From UBA952 sp044361535 (GTDB taxonomy: Bacteria > Bacteroidota > Bacteroidia > Flavobacteriales_D > Crocinitomicaceae), in contig JBIKIQ010000011.1 of assembly GCA_044361535.1 (NCBI GenBank), positions 51,449 to 115,448 on the forward strand: a DNA stretch of 64,000 nucleotides, in the 5' to 3' direction. The notes under the pieces are model-generated. The model was not told the DNA's origin, ran no database searches, and saw nothing but the letters and a program-made list of their open reading frames with translations. Made by a program: the position numbers and the translations under genes. Positions 8,380 through 16,850 of this stretch are shown here, one piece after another; position 1 is the first letter of the stretch; each line of letters starts with the position of its first letter.

Positions 8380-8464
8380 CGATTTGCACTGAGTTTTCTT
8401 TGCTTGTCGAGGAATTTCGAAGTTCACGCACTGAGTTTATCGATTTGCACTGAGTTTATCGAAG
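8380..8464. repeat. Degenerate short direct repeats of the CACTGAGTTTATCGA type
   Basis: CGATTTGCACTGAGTTT occurs at 8380-8396 and again at 8441-8457. GCACTGAGTTTATCGA occurs at 8427-8442 and at 8447-8462. The copies are imperfectly spaced and lie in the 187-base gap between the TraB/GumN gene and alaS. The pattern resembles dispersed intergenic CACTGAGCTTGTCGAAG-type elements known from many bacterial genomes. No function is evident. Confidence 0.55.
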
Positions 8465-8493
8465 TACAACATCCCCAATTCAACTCATTTTCC

Positions 8494-8501
8494 TACCTTT
8501 G
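8494..8501 (+). promoter_or_regulatory. Possible -7 box upstream of alaS
   Basis: TACCTTTG fits the Bacteroidota -7 consensus TAnnTTTG and lies 18 bases before the alaS ATG. No TTG is seen 17-23 bases further upstream, so this is a partial promoter match only. Confidence 0.4.
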
Positions 8502-8519
8502 CACCCTAAATGTATTTGA

Positions 8520-11141
8520 ATGACGGTATCTGAAATTCGCCAAAAATTTTTCGTTTTTTTTGCCAGTAAAGGACATGTAATTGTTCCTTCGGCACCCATG
8601 GTTGTTAAGAATGATCCAACCTTAATGTTTACTAATGCTGGAATGAACCAATTCAAAGATTATTTTTTGGGTTATCAAGTTCCCAAAGATCGTCGTGTTG
8701 CCAATTCACAAAAGTGCTTAAGAGTTTCTGGTAAACATAATGATTTAGAAGAGGTTGGTGTAGATACCTACCATCATACTATGTTTGAGATGCTTGGAAA
8801 TTGGTCTTTTGGAGATTACTTCAAAGAAGAAGCAATTTCGTGGGCATGGGAATTGTTGACAGAAGTTTATAAAATTCCTGTTGATCGTTTATATGTTACA
8901 GTTTTTGAAGGAGATGCAAAAGATAATGTTCCAAAAGATAATGAAAGTTATGCGATTTGGAAACGATTTATTTCTGAAGAGCGAATAGTTTTAGCTTCTA
9001 AAAAGGATAATTTTTGGGAAATGGGTGATACAGGGCCATGTGGTCCATGTACCGAAATTCATGTGGATTTGAGAGATGAAAGCGAACGAAGTACTATCAA
9101 CGGGAAAGACTTGGTAAATCAAGATCATCCGCAAGTTATAGAGATTTGGAATAACGTTTTTATGCAGTTTAATCGTAAAGCTGATAGTTCTCTTGAACCT
9201 CTTCCTGCAACTCATGTTGATACAGGAATGGGCTTGGAACGTTTGGCTATGGCGCTACAAGGAAAGCAAAGTAATTACGATACAGATTTGTTTCAGACTT
9301 TGATTCAGCATATGGTGAAAGTATCAGGAATTTCATACGGTAAATCTGAAGAAACGGACATCGCTTTGCGGGTAATTGCAGATCATGTACGAACCATTGC
9401 TTTTTCAATTGCAGATGGTCAGCTACCCGCAAATAATGGCGCTGGTTATGTAATCCGAAGAATTTTGCGGAGAGCAGTTCGTTACGGATATCAAACCTTA
9501 GGCTTGAAAGATTCCTTTTTAAGTGATTTATCCCTGGTTTTGGTAGATTTAATGGGAAATCCATACGAAGAATTAATCCGAGAAAAAGAGTTAATTGCAA
9601 AGGTAATTCGCGAAGAAGAAAATAGTTTTTTCAGAACGCTTGAGCAAGGAATTAAGCGTATGGATGACTTGATTCAACATTCGAAAAGTAAAAATCAAAC
9701 GATAATTTCTGGTGATTCCGTTTTTGAATTGTACGATACCTATGGTTTTCCAGTTGATTTAACGTCTTTAATTGCCCGCGAAAATGGATTGAGCATCGAT
9801 GAAGAAGGTTTTCAAAAGGAACTTCAAATTCAAAAAGAACGTTCTCGTGCAGCAACAGCAGTTGAAACGGATGATTGGATGCAAGTGAATCCAGATGTAA
9901 CAACTGAATTTATCGGGTATGATTGCGATTCAGCAGAGGTTCAGATTATAAAATACCGAAAGGTTTCTCAGAAACAAAAAACGTTTTATCAATTAGTCTT
10001 AAATCAAACACCGTTTTATCCAGAAGGAGGAGGACAAGTAGGAGATAAGGGTGTCTTGAAAAATGATTCAGATACAATTTTAATTTTTGATACGAAGAAA
10101 GAAAATAACTTAATAATCCACTTAACGGATAAAATCCCTTCTAACTTGTCGGGTGAATTTTCTGCCCAAGTTGATATCAATAGAAGAAATATAACCGCCT
10201 TAAATCATTCCGCTACGCATTTGTTACACCATGCTTTAAGAACGGTTTTGGGTACACATGTTGAACAAAAAGGGTCGTTGGTAAATTCAGAGTATTTGCG
10301 TTTCGATTTTTCTCATTTTGTGAAGGTAACGGATGAAGAAATGGATCGAATTGAAGCGTTGGTAACTCAGGTAATTCACCAAAACATTTCGTTGGACGAA
10401 CGCAGAGCAGTGCCAATTGATGAAGCAAAAGCAATGGGAGCGATGGCCTTGTTTGGAGAAAAATACGGTGATAATGTACGTGTTATTAAGTTTGGTGATT
10501 CAGTGGAATTATGTGGGGGCATTCACGTTTCAAATACGGCAAAAATAGGTTTGTTTAAAATCATTTCTGAGTCGGCTGTTGCAGCGGGAGTTCGAAGAAT
10601 TGAGGCAATTACTGGAGCTACTGCAGAAGTTTTTTTCAAAGATAAGGCAGCTAAATTGGATGCAATAAATATGTTGTTGAAAAATCCGAAAGATTTGGAG
10701 AAAGCGATTGATGATTTACTAACTAAAAATCAACAATTGACCAAAGAAATTGAGCAATTTCAACGTGAAAAAGCGAAAGGCATGAAGGCTGAATTGAAAT
10801 TGAAAATCTCTGAAATAAATGGTGTTCACTTTTTGGGTGAGGTTGTTGCTTTGGATGCAAATTCGGTAAAAGACATTCTATTTCAACTAAAGGGAGAAAC
10901 CCCAAATTTTGTCGGTGTAATTGGAAATACGGAAGGAGAAAAATGTGGGTTAAGCATTATAATTTCAGATAACTTAGTTGAATCAAACAAGTGGAATGCA
11001 GCTCAATTAATCCGAGAAGTTTCATCACACATTCAAGGAGGTGGAGGTGGCCAACCTTTCTTTGCGACTGCCGGTGGGAAAAACAGTAAGGGGTTAATTA
11101 CTGCTCTTCAGGCGTTGAAAACAGCGATGAGTCTATCCTAG
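8520..11141 (+). CDS. alaS: Alanyl-tRNA synthetase
   Basis: An 873-residue class II synthetase of normal length that charges tRNA-Ala. The N-terminal catalytic core starts with EIRQKFFVFFASKGH and PTLMFTNAGMNQFKD. The editing domain carries the zinc site His563, His567 (HSATH), Cys665 and His669 (CGGIH), which align with the Escherichia coli positions within one residue. A coiled region (about 725-765) and a DHHA1-type C-terminal domain with GGGGGQPFFATAGGK follow. The last 9 bases overlap the 3' end of the convergent flippase gene. Confidence 0.98.
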   Translation: MTVSEIRQKFFVFFASKGHVIVPSAPMVVKNDPTLMFTNAGMNQFKDYFLGYQVPKDRRVANSQKCLRVSGKHNDLEEVGVDTYHHTMFEMLGNWSFGDYFKEEAISWAWELLTEVYKIPVDRLYVTVFEGDAKDNVPKDNESYAIWKRFISEERIVLASKKDNFWEMGDTGPCGPCTEIHVDLRDESERSTINGKDLVNQDHPQVIEIWNNVFMQFNRKADSSLEPLPATHVDTGMGLERLAMALQGKQSNYDTDLFQTLIQHMVKVSGISYGKSEETDIALRVIADHVRTIAFSIADGQLPANNGAGYVIRRILRRAVRYGYQTLGLKDSFLSDLSLVLVDLMGNPYEELIREKELIAKVIREEENSFFRTLEQGIKRMDDLIQHSKSKNQTIISGDSVFELYDTYGFPVDLTSLIARENGLSIDEEGFQKELQIQKERSRAATAVETDDWMQVNPDVTTEFIGYDCDSAEVQIIKYRKVSQKQKTFYQLVLNQTPFYPEGGGQVGDKGVLKNDSDTILIFDTKKENNLIIHLTDKIPSNLSGEFSAQVDINRRNITALNHSATHLLHHALRTVLGTHVEQKGSLVNSEYLRFDFSHFVKVTDEEMDRIEALVTQVIHQNISLDERRAVPIDEAKAMGAMALFGEKYGDNVRVIKFGDSVELCGGIHVSNTAKIGLFKIISESAVAAGVRRIEAITGATAEVFFKDKAAKLDAINMLLKNPKDLEKAIDDLLTKNQQLTKEIEQFQREKAKGMKAELKLKISEINGVHFLGEVVALDANSVKDILFQLKGETPNFVGVIGNTEGEKCGLSIIISDNLVESNKWNAAQLIREVSSHIQGGGGGQPFFATAGGKNSKGLITALQALKTAMSLS

Positions 11142-12629
11142 TTTTAGAAGTTTTTTTGCTCGCTGAACTAAATTTTTAATAAATCCAACGGTTTCGTTTT
11201 CAAGTTTGAGAAAATAGAGTGGAACCAAGAATAGTATTGTTACTACGGAAGTTTGAATGATTAGTTGAAAAATGGGTCTGTCCGATAAATGAATGGTAAA
11301 ACTTCCAATTACCAACGTTAGCATTCCCAAAAGAATTACAGGTAATTGATTTTTTGTGAATGGTAACATCTTGAAATGGTAAGCCACAAAAAATAGTCGA
11401 ATGGCATTATATAAAAACAAGGCAACTAACGTTGAAATAGCAGCGCCATTTGCTCCATAAATCGGAATCAAAATGAGGTTAAGCACAAATACAACTCCAA
11501 TTAAAAGTAAAGTAAAGTAAACATCGTATTTGTATTTTTTACTTGTTACTAAAATAGACCCATTCAATCCACAGTACATATCGATTAGCTTTCCAAGTAT
11601 TAAAAAGAAGAAAATCCATTTTCCAGTGCTGAATTCAAGTGGTAAATAGGAAAACAAAGGATCGAAATTTAACCAAATCATTAAGAAGAAAAGAAGTCCA
11701 ATTACCAAGGAAACCGAGCTGAATTTAATATATAGTTCATGCATCTTATCCATTTGTCGGTGTTTCCAATAATCAGAAATCAACGGCACGCTAACACGAT
11801 GTAATGATTTGTATGGGACTAAGATTGCTCCAGCAAGAAAAACCATGGTACTATAAACTCCCGTAGCTTTCAGTCCAATCATTTGTGAAACCATTAGCAA
11901 ATCAAGAGATGTAACGAGAACATAACCTAATGTATTAATGTAATTTATACCTGAAAATTGAAATAGAATTCTTTTGAAACGTTTGGATATTTGAATAGAG
12001 GATGTAGAAAGATTTAATTCACCTATTTTTTTAAGATAAAGGATCAATATGAGGGTTGGAATAACATAACTAAGGCTATGAATGATTACGAGCTGTTCGA
12101 AATTAAGAATGCCAAATAGCAAAAGAACAAGTAATACTGTTAAGATTAGTCGCAGAATAATTTCATTTACGATAACGGCCAATAGGTTTTTGTACAAACT
12201 TCTCAGATAGATTTCAAAGACCATAAAAAACACATATGAAATCCCAATTGGTATTATCCAGATAAAATATTCAGAAAATAAAGGAGATTTTTCGATGTAT
12301 AGATTTTCTATTTTTGATCGAAACACAAAGGCTATCAAGGTAAAAACGACTACGCCAATTGAAACTATTAAGAGCATCAAGGGAATAAATCCAAAATGTT
12401 GCTTTTCCTTATTTTTGAAAAATGGAAAAAACTTCCAGGTTGTATAAAACGTTCCCAAATTGGCAAATTGAGCAAATAGAAGTCCAACTGAAAGTAATAG
12501 ATTCATCAATCCTATCTGTTCAGTTGACAGAATAAGAATAAATAAGACAGCTTTATTTATATACCCCAACGCCACGCCCAAATAGGATGTTAGCATTGTT
12601 CTAAGGGCATCTTTTTGAATGAATCCCAT
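11133..12629 (-). CDS. Polysaccharide flippase (Wzx/MATE-like, MVF superfamily)
   Basis: A 498-residue integral membrane protein with about 12-14 hydrophobic segments, starting at the ATG at 12629 (MGFIQKDALRTMLTSYLG). The N-terminal pattern, with a short basic helix leading to SYLGVALGYINK, is typical of O-antigen/teichoic-acid flippases that move lipid-linked glycans across the inner membrane. The C-terminus is basic (RAKKLLKLG). It diverges from the GT2 gene at 12742 and starts the surface glycan region. The cargo is unknown. The 3' end overlaps alaS by 9 bases, tail to tail. Confidence 0.88.
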   Translation of the reverse strand: MGFIQKDALRTMLTSYLGVALGYINKAVLFILILSTEQIGLMNLLLSVGLLFAQFANLGTFYTTWKFFPFFKNKEKQHFGFIPLMLLIVSIGVVVFTLIAFVFRSKIENLYIEKSPLFSEYFIWIIPIGISYVFFMVFEIYLRSLYKNLLAVIVNEIILRLILTVLLVLLLFGILNFEQLVIIHSLSYVIPTLILILYLKKIGELNLSTSSIQISKRFKRILFQFSGINYINTLGYVLVTSLDLLMVSQMIGLKATGVYSTMVFLAGAILVPYKSLHRVSVPLISDYWKHRQMDKMHELYIKFSSVSLVIGLLFFLMIWLNFDPLFSYLPLEFSTGKWIFFFLILGKLIDMYCGLNGSILVTSKKYKYDVYFTLLLIGVVFVLNLILIPIYGANGAAISTLVALFLYNAIRLFFVAYHFKMLPFTKNQLPVILLGMLTLVIGSFTIHLSDRPIFQLIIQTSVVTILFLVPLYFLKLENETVGFIKNLVQRAKKLLKLG

Positions 12630-12712
12630 GATTAATAGGAACAAAGATATTATTTAAAGCTAAAATTGAGAGATATTTTAATTAAAGAGATAAGAATGTA
12701 AGTATCTTTGTG

Positions 12713-12720
12713 ATAACTTA
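12713..12720 (+). promoter_or_regulatory. Possible -7 box upstream of GT2 gene
   Basis: TATCTTTG, a perfect TAnnTTTG match, sits 21 bases before the ATG at 12742 in the divergent gap with the flippase gene. No clear TTG is found at the expected -33 distance. Confidence 0.45.
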
Positions 12721-12741
12721 ATTTAGTGTGTTTCTCATCAA

Positions 12742-13656
12742 ATGTTGAAAATTACTGTTGCCATATGTACCTATAATAGAGAAAGGTATCTTAATCAATT
12801 GTTTGATTCGATAAGCGCACAGACGTTAAATAGAAACAATTTTGAGGTGGTTTTAGTGAATAATAATTCACCAGGAAATACCAAGGAATTGTTTAGTGAA
12901 TTTTGTCTGAAAAATTCTGATATTCAAACGGTTTATTCTGAAGAAACAAAACAAGGATTGTCACATGCTAGAAATAATGCAATTGAACTTGCTCGTTCCC
13001 CATTGATAACATTTTTGGATGATGATGCCTTTATTGATGAGCTCTATTTGGAAAATTGCGTGAGAGCATTTTCCGAGAATGAAAAAATACAAGCTGTGGG
13101 TGGTAAAATACTTCTTCATTATGAAAGTATAATACCAAGTTGGGAAAATAAATACTTAAATTCTCTTTTAGGTTATTTTAATTTGGGCGATTCTCCTTTT
13201 CTTTTTTCTAAAAAGAGCTATCCACGTGGATCCAACATGACTTTTAAGGTTGATGTTTTCGGTAAAGTTGGGTCTTTCAATACTTCTCTGGGTAGAACGG
13301 ATAAAAGCATGATAGGTGGTGAGGAAAAAGAACTTTTTGATCGTATATACAAAGCAAATTTAGAAGTTTTATATGATCCTGAAATTGTTGTATTTCATTG
13401 TGTACCAATAGAAAGAACCACTTCATCATTTATCCGTAGGCAAGCCATTGGAGCGGGGATGAGTGAGCGCGTAAGAACTTTGACTGACGGAGGATTGTTG
13501 TTTTTTATACGAATTTTGAAAGAAATTTATCTTTGGATGGCAAGTTTTGTTCTTTGGATTTTGTTTTCACTTAAATTTCAATTTTCTAAAGGAAATATGA
13601 TTTTGGCATTTCGATGGTGGTTAACCCAAGGACTTTTGGGTTGGAAGAAGGAATAA
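12742..13656 (+). CDS. Family 2 glycosyltransferase
   Basis: A 304-residue GT-A fold enzyme. It begins TVAICTYNRERYLNQLFDSI, and the nucleotide-sugar/metal site is FLDDDAF with Asp93-95. The acceptor region contains SNMTFKVDVFGKVG and GGEEKELFDR. A hydrophobic helix at about 248-272 (LFFIRILKEIYLWM and onward) suggests membrane attachment near the C-terminus. It probably adds a sugar to a lipid-linked surface glycan whose flippase is encoded divergently next to it. Donor and acceptor are unknown. It converges with the minus-strand glycan operon, whose stop is 20 bases away. Confidence 0.92.
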   Translation: MLKITVAICTYNRERYLNQLFDSISAQTLNRNNFEVVLVNNNSPGNTKELFSEFCLKNSDIQTVYSEETKQGLSHARNNAIELARSPLITFLDDDAFIDELYLENCVRAFSENEKIQAVGGKILLHYESIIPSWENKYLNSLLGYFNLGDSPFLFSKKSYPRGSNMTFKVDVFGKVGSFNTSLGRTDKSMIGGEEKELFDRIYKANLEVLYDPEIVVFHCVPIERTTSSFIRRQAIGAGMSERVRTLTDGGLLFFIRILKEIYLWMASFVLWILFSLKFQFSKGNMILAFRWWLTQGLLGWKKE

Positions 13657-13675
13657 TGCTTATACTGAACTTACG

Positions 13676-14674
13676 TTATTTAGCTAATATTAGTCTAAGC
13701 GACTGAAATAGGGTAGTTAGATTGTACCAAGGTAATCCAATTTGAAGGAGCTGAAAATAGGACTTTGAACGAATACACGTAATAAACCATCGACTTAGTA
13801 ACAAAGCATTGAAAGATTTTGTCTCAAAAACATGTGTGCTGTTATTCTTCTTAGCCAATGCAACTAACCAGGTTTTTATCTTACCTTGTTCAGATTTGGA
13901 AACCGCATCCGGGCTAAAGGTCAAAAAATGTGTTTTTAACTCTTCATTTGTAACTTGACCCATTAGTTTTTCTACATAGGGTCTAATGAGTTGTTGTCGT
14001 TTTTCTGTTTGATAATCAGTATTTATCACTGAAACATTCGAAGAATGGATTCTATAATTCAATAAGAATTCAGGTAGGTTGTGAAATTTATAAGTAGGTT
14101 CTTCGGACAATCTAACCCAAAGTTCAAGATCTTCGCAATGTTTTGCATCCTCATTGTATTGATTCTTTTCAAGAACTTCTTTTCGAATCATAACTGTAGG
14201 GTGCACAAACGGGGTGGTAAAAAGCATATTTGCTCGAATAAGCGCATTGGTGTCAATTCGCTTTATCCTACCTGTAACAACACCAAATTCATCAATGATT
14301 TTTGCCCACGAACCACAAATTACAACATCATGGTTTTGCTCCAAATAGTTGAATTGCTTTTCAAATCTATTGGGAGCGCAAATGTCATCGGCATCCATTC
14401 GTGCAATGTATTTCCCTCTAGCCATGGCAATGCCTTTATTTAAGGTTTTTATTAAACCTAGATTCGTTTCGTTGAGGAAATATCTAATTCGGGAATCCTC
14501 AAATGATAGAATTTCTTTTTCGCTATCATCAGTTGAGCCATCATTAATAAGAATGAGTTCAAAATCTCCAAAAGATTGTTTTAGAATACTTTCAATGGAT
14601 TCCTTAATATACTTTTCGGCATTGTATACAGGTAATATCACAGATATATTAGGAATATTTGATTCCACAATCAT
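13676..14674 (-). CDS. Family 2 glycosyltransferase
   Basis: A 332-residue GT-A enzyme: ISVILPVYNAEKYIKESI at the start, LILINDGSTDDSE for uracil/diphosphate contact, and ARMDADDIC as the DxD metal site. It is the last gene of a five-gene minus-strand unit (YfhO, FkbM, methyltransferase, LicD, this gene). Its ATG follows the LicD stop by 5 bases. The order suggests that it builds the same surface glycan that LicD and the methyltransferases decorate. Specificity cannot be read. Confidence 0.93.
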   Translation of the reverse strand: MIVESNIPNISVILPVYNAEKYIKESIESILKQSFGDFELILINDGSTDDSEKEILSFEDSRIRYFLNETNLGLIKTLNKGIAMARGKYIARMDADDICAPNRFEKQFNYLEQNHDVVICGSWAKIIDEFGVVTGRIKRIDTNALIRANMLFTTPFVHPTVMIRKEVLEKNQYNEDAKHCEDLELWVRLSEEPTYKFHNLPEFLLNYRIHSSNVSVINTDYQTEKRQQLIRPYVEKLMGQVTNEELKTHFLTFSPDAVSKSEQGKIKTWLVALAKKNNSTHVFETKSFNALLLSRWFITCIRSKSYFQLLQIGLPWYNLTTLFQSLRLILAK

Positions 14675-14679
14675 AAGAA

Positions 14680-15474
14680 TTAATCTAAGAATTCAATACT
14701 ATTCGCGTGTACTTGTCGTTTTTCTTTTGGTGGAATTTTCATATAATCGCCATATATTGACCTTAAAAACGTATCACAATCGTTGGGACAAGAAAATTCT
14801 TTCCCTTCAAAGCTTATTTTTTTTAAAGGAAAGATATCTCTTTCCTTGTGATACACTGGTAAATTTAATCCACCGTGAATATTTGCAAGTGTTTTTGACT
14901 GAGTTACAAACGTTAATAATCTCATGCCCAAAGTCATACATACGGCAAATGGCCAAATTAAACAAGCCAACAGATATTCAGATTTACTAGAATTTAAACC
15001 ACGCAACCTACGGAAAGACCTTCCGTAAAAAAAATCAATACATTTTTTAATCTTGAAGGATGCAATGAATTCAACAGGAAAAACATCTATGAATATACCT
15101 TGATATTTCATTTCCCCTCTTTTTGTTAAGCCATCATCGTAGTACGATTTTTTGTCGCGTATTTTTGCTGCCTTAACCGTCAATTTTTTCTCGTTTTTCC
15201 AATCTTGAAAAGCCAAATGCTGAGGGAGTTCCTGTTTTAATAGTACCGATAGTTTTTTGTAGTCTTTTTTTAAGACAGAAATATCCAAATCATCATCCCA
15301 AGGAATAAATCCTTTATGTCTTACAGCGCCTAAAAGCGTTCCATAATCAATCCAATAAGAAATGGCGTGTTTGTCGCAAATGGTAGATACATGCACTAAA
15401 ATTTCCAACATGCGCATTTGCGCCTTTCTGAGTTCTGTGTTTTCTCCGTTATAAACTGAAAAATCTTCAATCAT
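14680..15474 (-). CDS. LicD family phosphotransferase
   Basis: A 264-residue protein starting at the ATG at 15474; a longer reading would overlap the upstream methyltransferase gene. The LicD signature is complete: DYGTLLGAVRHKGFIPWDD, with the acidic run Asp60-62, then a C-terminal region with conserved aromatic and basic residues. LicD/fukutin-type proteins transfer phosphocholine or another phospho-substituent to glycans. No licA, licB or licC homologue (choline uptake and activation) is present in this window, so the transferred group is open. It sits between a class I methyltransferase and a glycosyltransferase with gaps of 8 and 5 bases. Confidence 0.88.
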   Translation of the reverse strand: MIEDFSVYNGENTELRKAQMRMLEILVHVSTICDKHAISYWIDYGTLLGAVRHKGFIPWDDDLDISVLKKDYKKLSVLLKQELPQHLAFQDWKNEKKLTVKAAKIRDKKSYYDDGLTKRGEMKYQGIFIDVFPVEFIASFKIKKCIDFFYGRSFRRLRGLNSSKSEYLLACLIWPFAVCMTLGMRLLTFVTQSKTLANIHGGLNLPVYHKERDIFPLKKISFEGKEFSCPNDCDTFLRSIYGDYMKIPPKEKRQVHANSIEFLD

Positions 15475-15482
15475 TGTAGATT

Positions 15483-16082
15483 TTAATTGTTTCTCAACAC
15501 ATAACGAATGCATACAGGATCTTCACCTTTGTAGATTGAAAAACCATTTTTTTCTTCTACACTTTCAATCTGAAAATACGAAATTAGTTTATCAGTGAGA
15601 TAAGCTTCTGAATAGAGCATTCTAAAATGTTCCTCGCCAATTGACGATTTGAAAAAAGTTTCAATTTTATCTTGATCTGAAATGCCTTTTGCCGATCGCG
15701 TTTCGATAAAAATGTATTGCGTCTTATTTGATTGTTTAATTCGATTCAACAAACTATCCAAATCTTCTTCTTTTAATGCGTGAACGATAAATCTTAAATA
15801 AATAAGCTGATAATCAGAGTAGTCAAACTCCAATATATTTTCCTTAAGGAATACCGGTTTTTCTGCATTGGGCTGAACAGAAATATCAATTCCTGTTGAG
15901 TCTATCCCTTGGCCAGAGAAAAAGAAGGTGTCTCTTCCATTTCCACAGGCTAAGTCGATTAATTTAAGATGATCGAGTTGATTTTTCTCAATGTATGCTA
16001 ATGTTTCTTTTGCGAAATTGCTTTCATTTTGAGGAGCAAGATTTTTCTTGTAAAAATCATCCCAATATTGTTTTGTTTCCAT
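15483..16082 (-). CDS. Class I SAM-dependent methyltransferase
   Basis: A 199-residue protein from the ATG at 16082 (METKQYWDDFYKKNL). Motif I is LKLIDLACGNGRDTFF near residues 39-54 and binds S-adenosylmethionine; TGIDIS follows as the acidic post-motif. The length and start resemble the TehB/thiopurine-type methyltransferase group. It lies inside the glycan operon between FkbM and LicD, so a sugar or small phospho-ligand is the likely substrate, but this is inference from context only. Confidence 0.82.
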   Translation of the reverse strand: METKQYWDDFYKKNLAPQNESNFAKETLAYIEKNQLDHLKLIDLACGNGRDTFFFSGQGIDSTGIDISVQPNAEKPVFLKENILEFDYSDYQLIYLRFIVHALKEEDLDSLLNRIKQSNKTQYIFIETRSAKGISDQDKIETFFKSSIGEEHFRMLYSEAYLTDKLISYFQIESVEEKNGFSIYKGEDPVCIRYVLRNN

Positions 16083-16105
16083 TTTTATCAATATTCTTCT
16101 TCAGA

Positions 16106-16834
16106 TTATCTAGTTTGAATCTGTTTTTTAATAAATATTACTTTTTCTCCTTTTTTATATTCCTGCCATTCTTCCTTATTCAGGGCATTATAAACTGAAT
16201 CAGAACAACCAGGGATTAAGCGATCATGCAATTCTAAGACAATAATTTTTACTTTTTTCAACCAGTTTTCACTATTTCTACCAAAGATTTCTTTTTCCGA
16301 ACCTTCAATATCAATTTTTAAAATGTCAATTTCATCAAATCCAGAGGTAGCTAAAATTTCATCTATTGTAACGGCCTTAATTCCGTCAGAATCTGATTCG
16401 TCTGCCTCAGTAACTGTAAAAGCCCATTTCTCAGATTGGGAATCAACAATTTTTAATCGTGTGTTTTTTGACCAAATCCCAGCATTGATTCGCTCAATAT
16501 TCGGGTGTAATTCAGTGTTTTGAGTCAGAAGAGCAAAATTTGAAGATTCAGGCTCAACAGCTATTATGTGTGCCTTTGGAAATCGAGATGAATAATAAAG
16601 TGATGATAAGCCAATATAGGCTCCCGTATCAATAATTAGCTTAGGTTCAATATCTACTGGTAGTTTGAATTCACCAAAAAGAAAAATATCCCTGAATACA
16701 AAATGATCCGATGTGTTTTTTCGAATAATCAATCTTTTGAACTTGAATCTCAAAACAAATATGTAGCAGTTTGTAATTATTCTTAATACAAATTCAACAA
16801 GAGGTCGGGGAATTTTTTTTGTTAATTGAGACAT
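16106..16834 (-). CDS. FkbM family methyltransferase
   Basis: A 242-residue protein. IIDTGAYIGLSSLYYSSRFP near residues 69-88 is the FkbM SAM-binding start, followed by IIAVEPESSNFALL and LKIDIEGSE, the family's second signature. A hydrophobic patch near residues 15-28 may touch the membrane. FkbM proteins O-methylate sugars or lipids, and in glycan clusters they usually cap or decorate sugars. It is 16 bases after the YfhO stop and 23 bases before the next methyltransferase, so it is in the same operon. Confidence 0.88.
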   Translation of the reverse strand: MSQLTKKIPRPLVEFVLRIITNCYIFVLRFKFKRLIIRKNTSDHFVFRDIFLFGEFKLPVDIEPKLIIDTGAYIGLSSLYYSSRFPKAHIIAVEPESSNFALLTQNTELHPNIERINAGIWSKNTRLKIVDSQSEKWAFTVTEADESDSDGIKAVTIDEILATSGFDEIDILKIDIEGSEKEIFGRNSENWLKKVKIIVLELHDRLIPGCSDSVYNALNKEEWQEYKKGEKVIFIKKQIQTR

Positions 16835-16850
16835 TAATATAATCCGTGTT

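Noticed and set aside
14349..14990. Plus-strand reading frame of 213 codons
   Set aside because: It lies antisense to the GT2 and LicD genes, which have full family signatures; it has no recognisable features.
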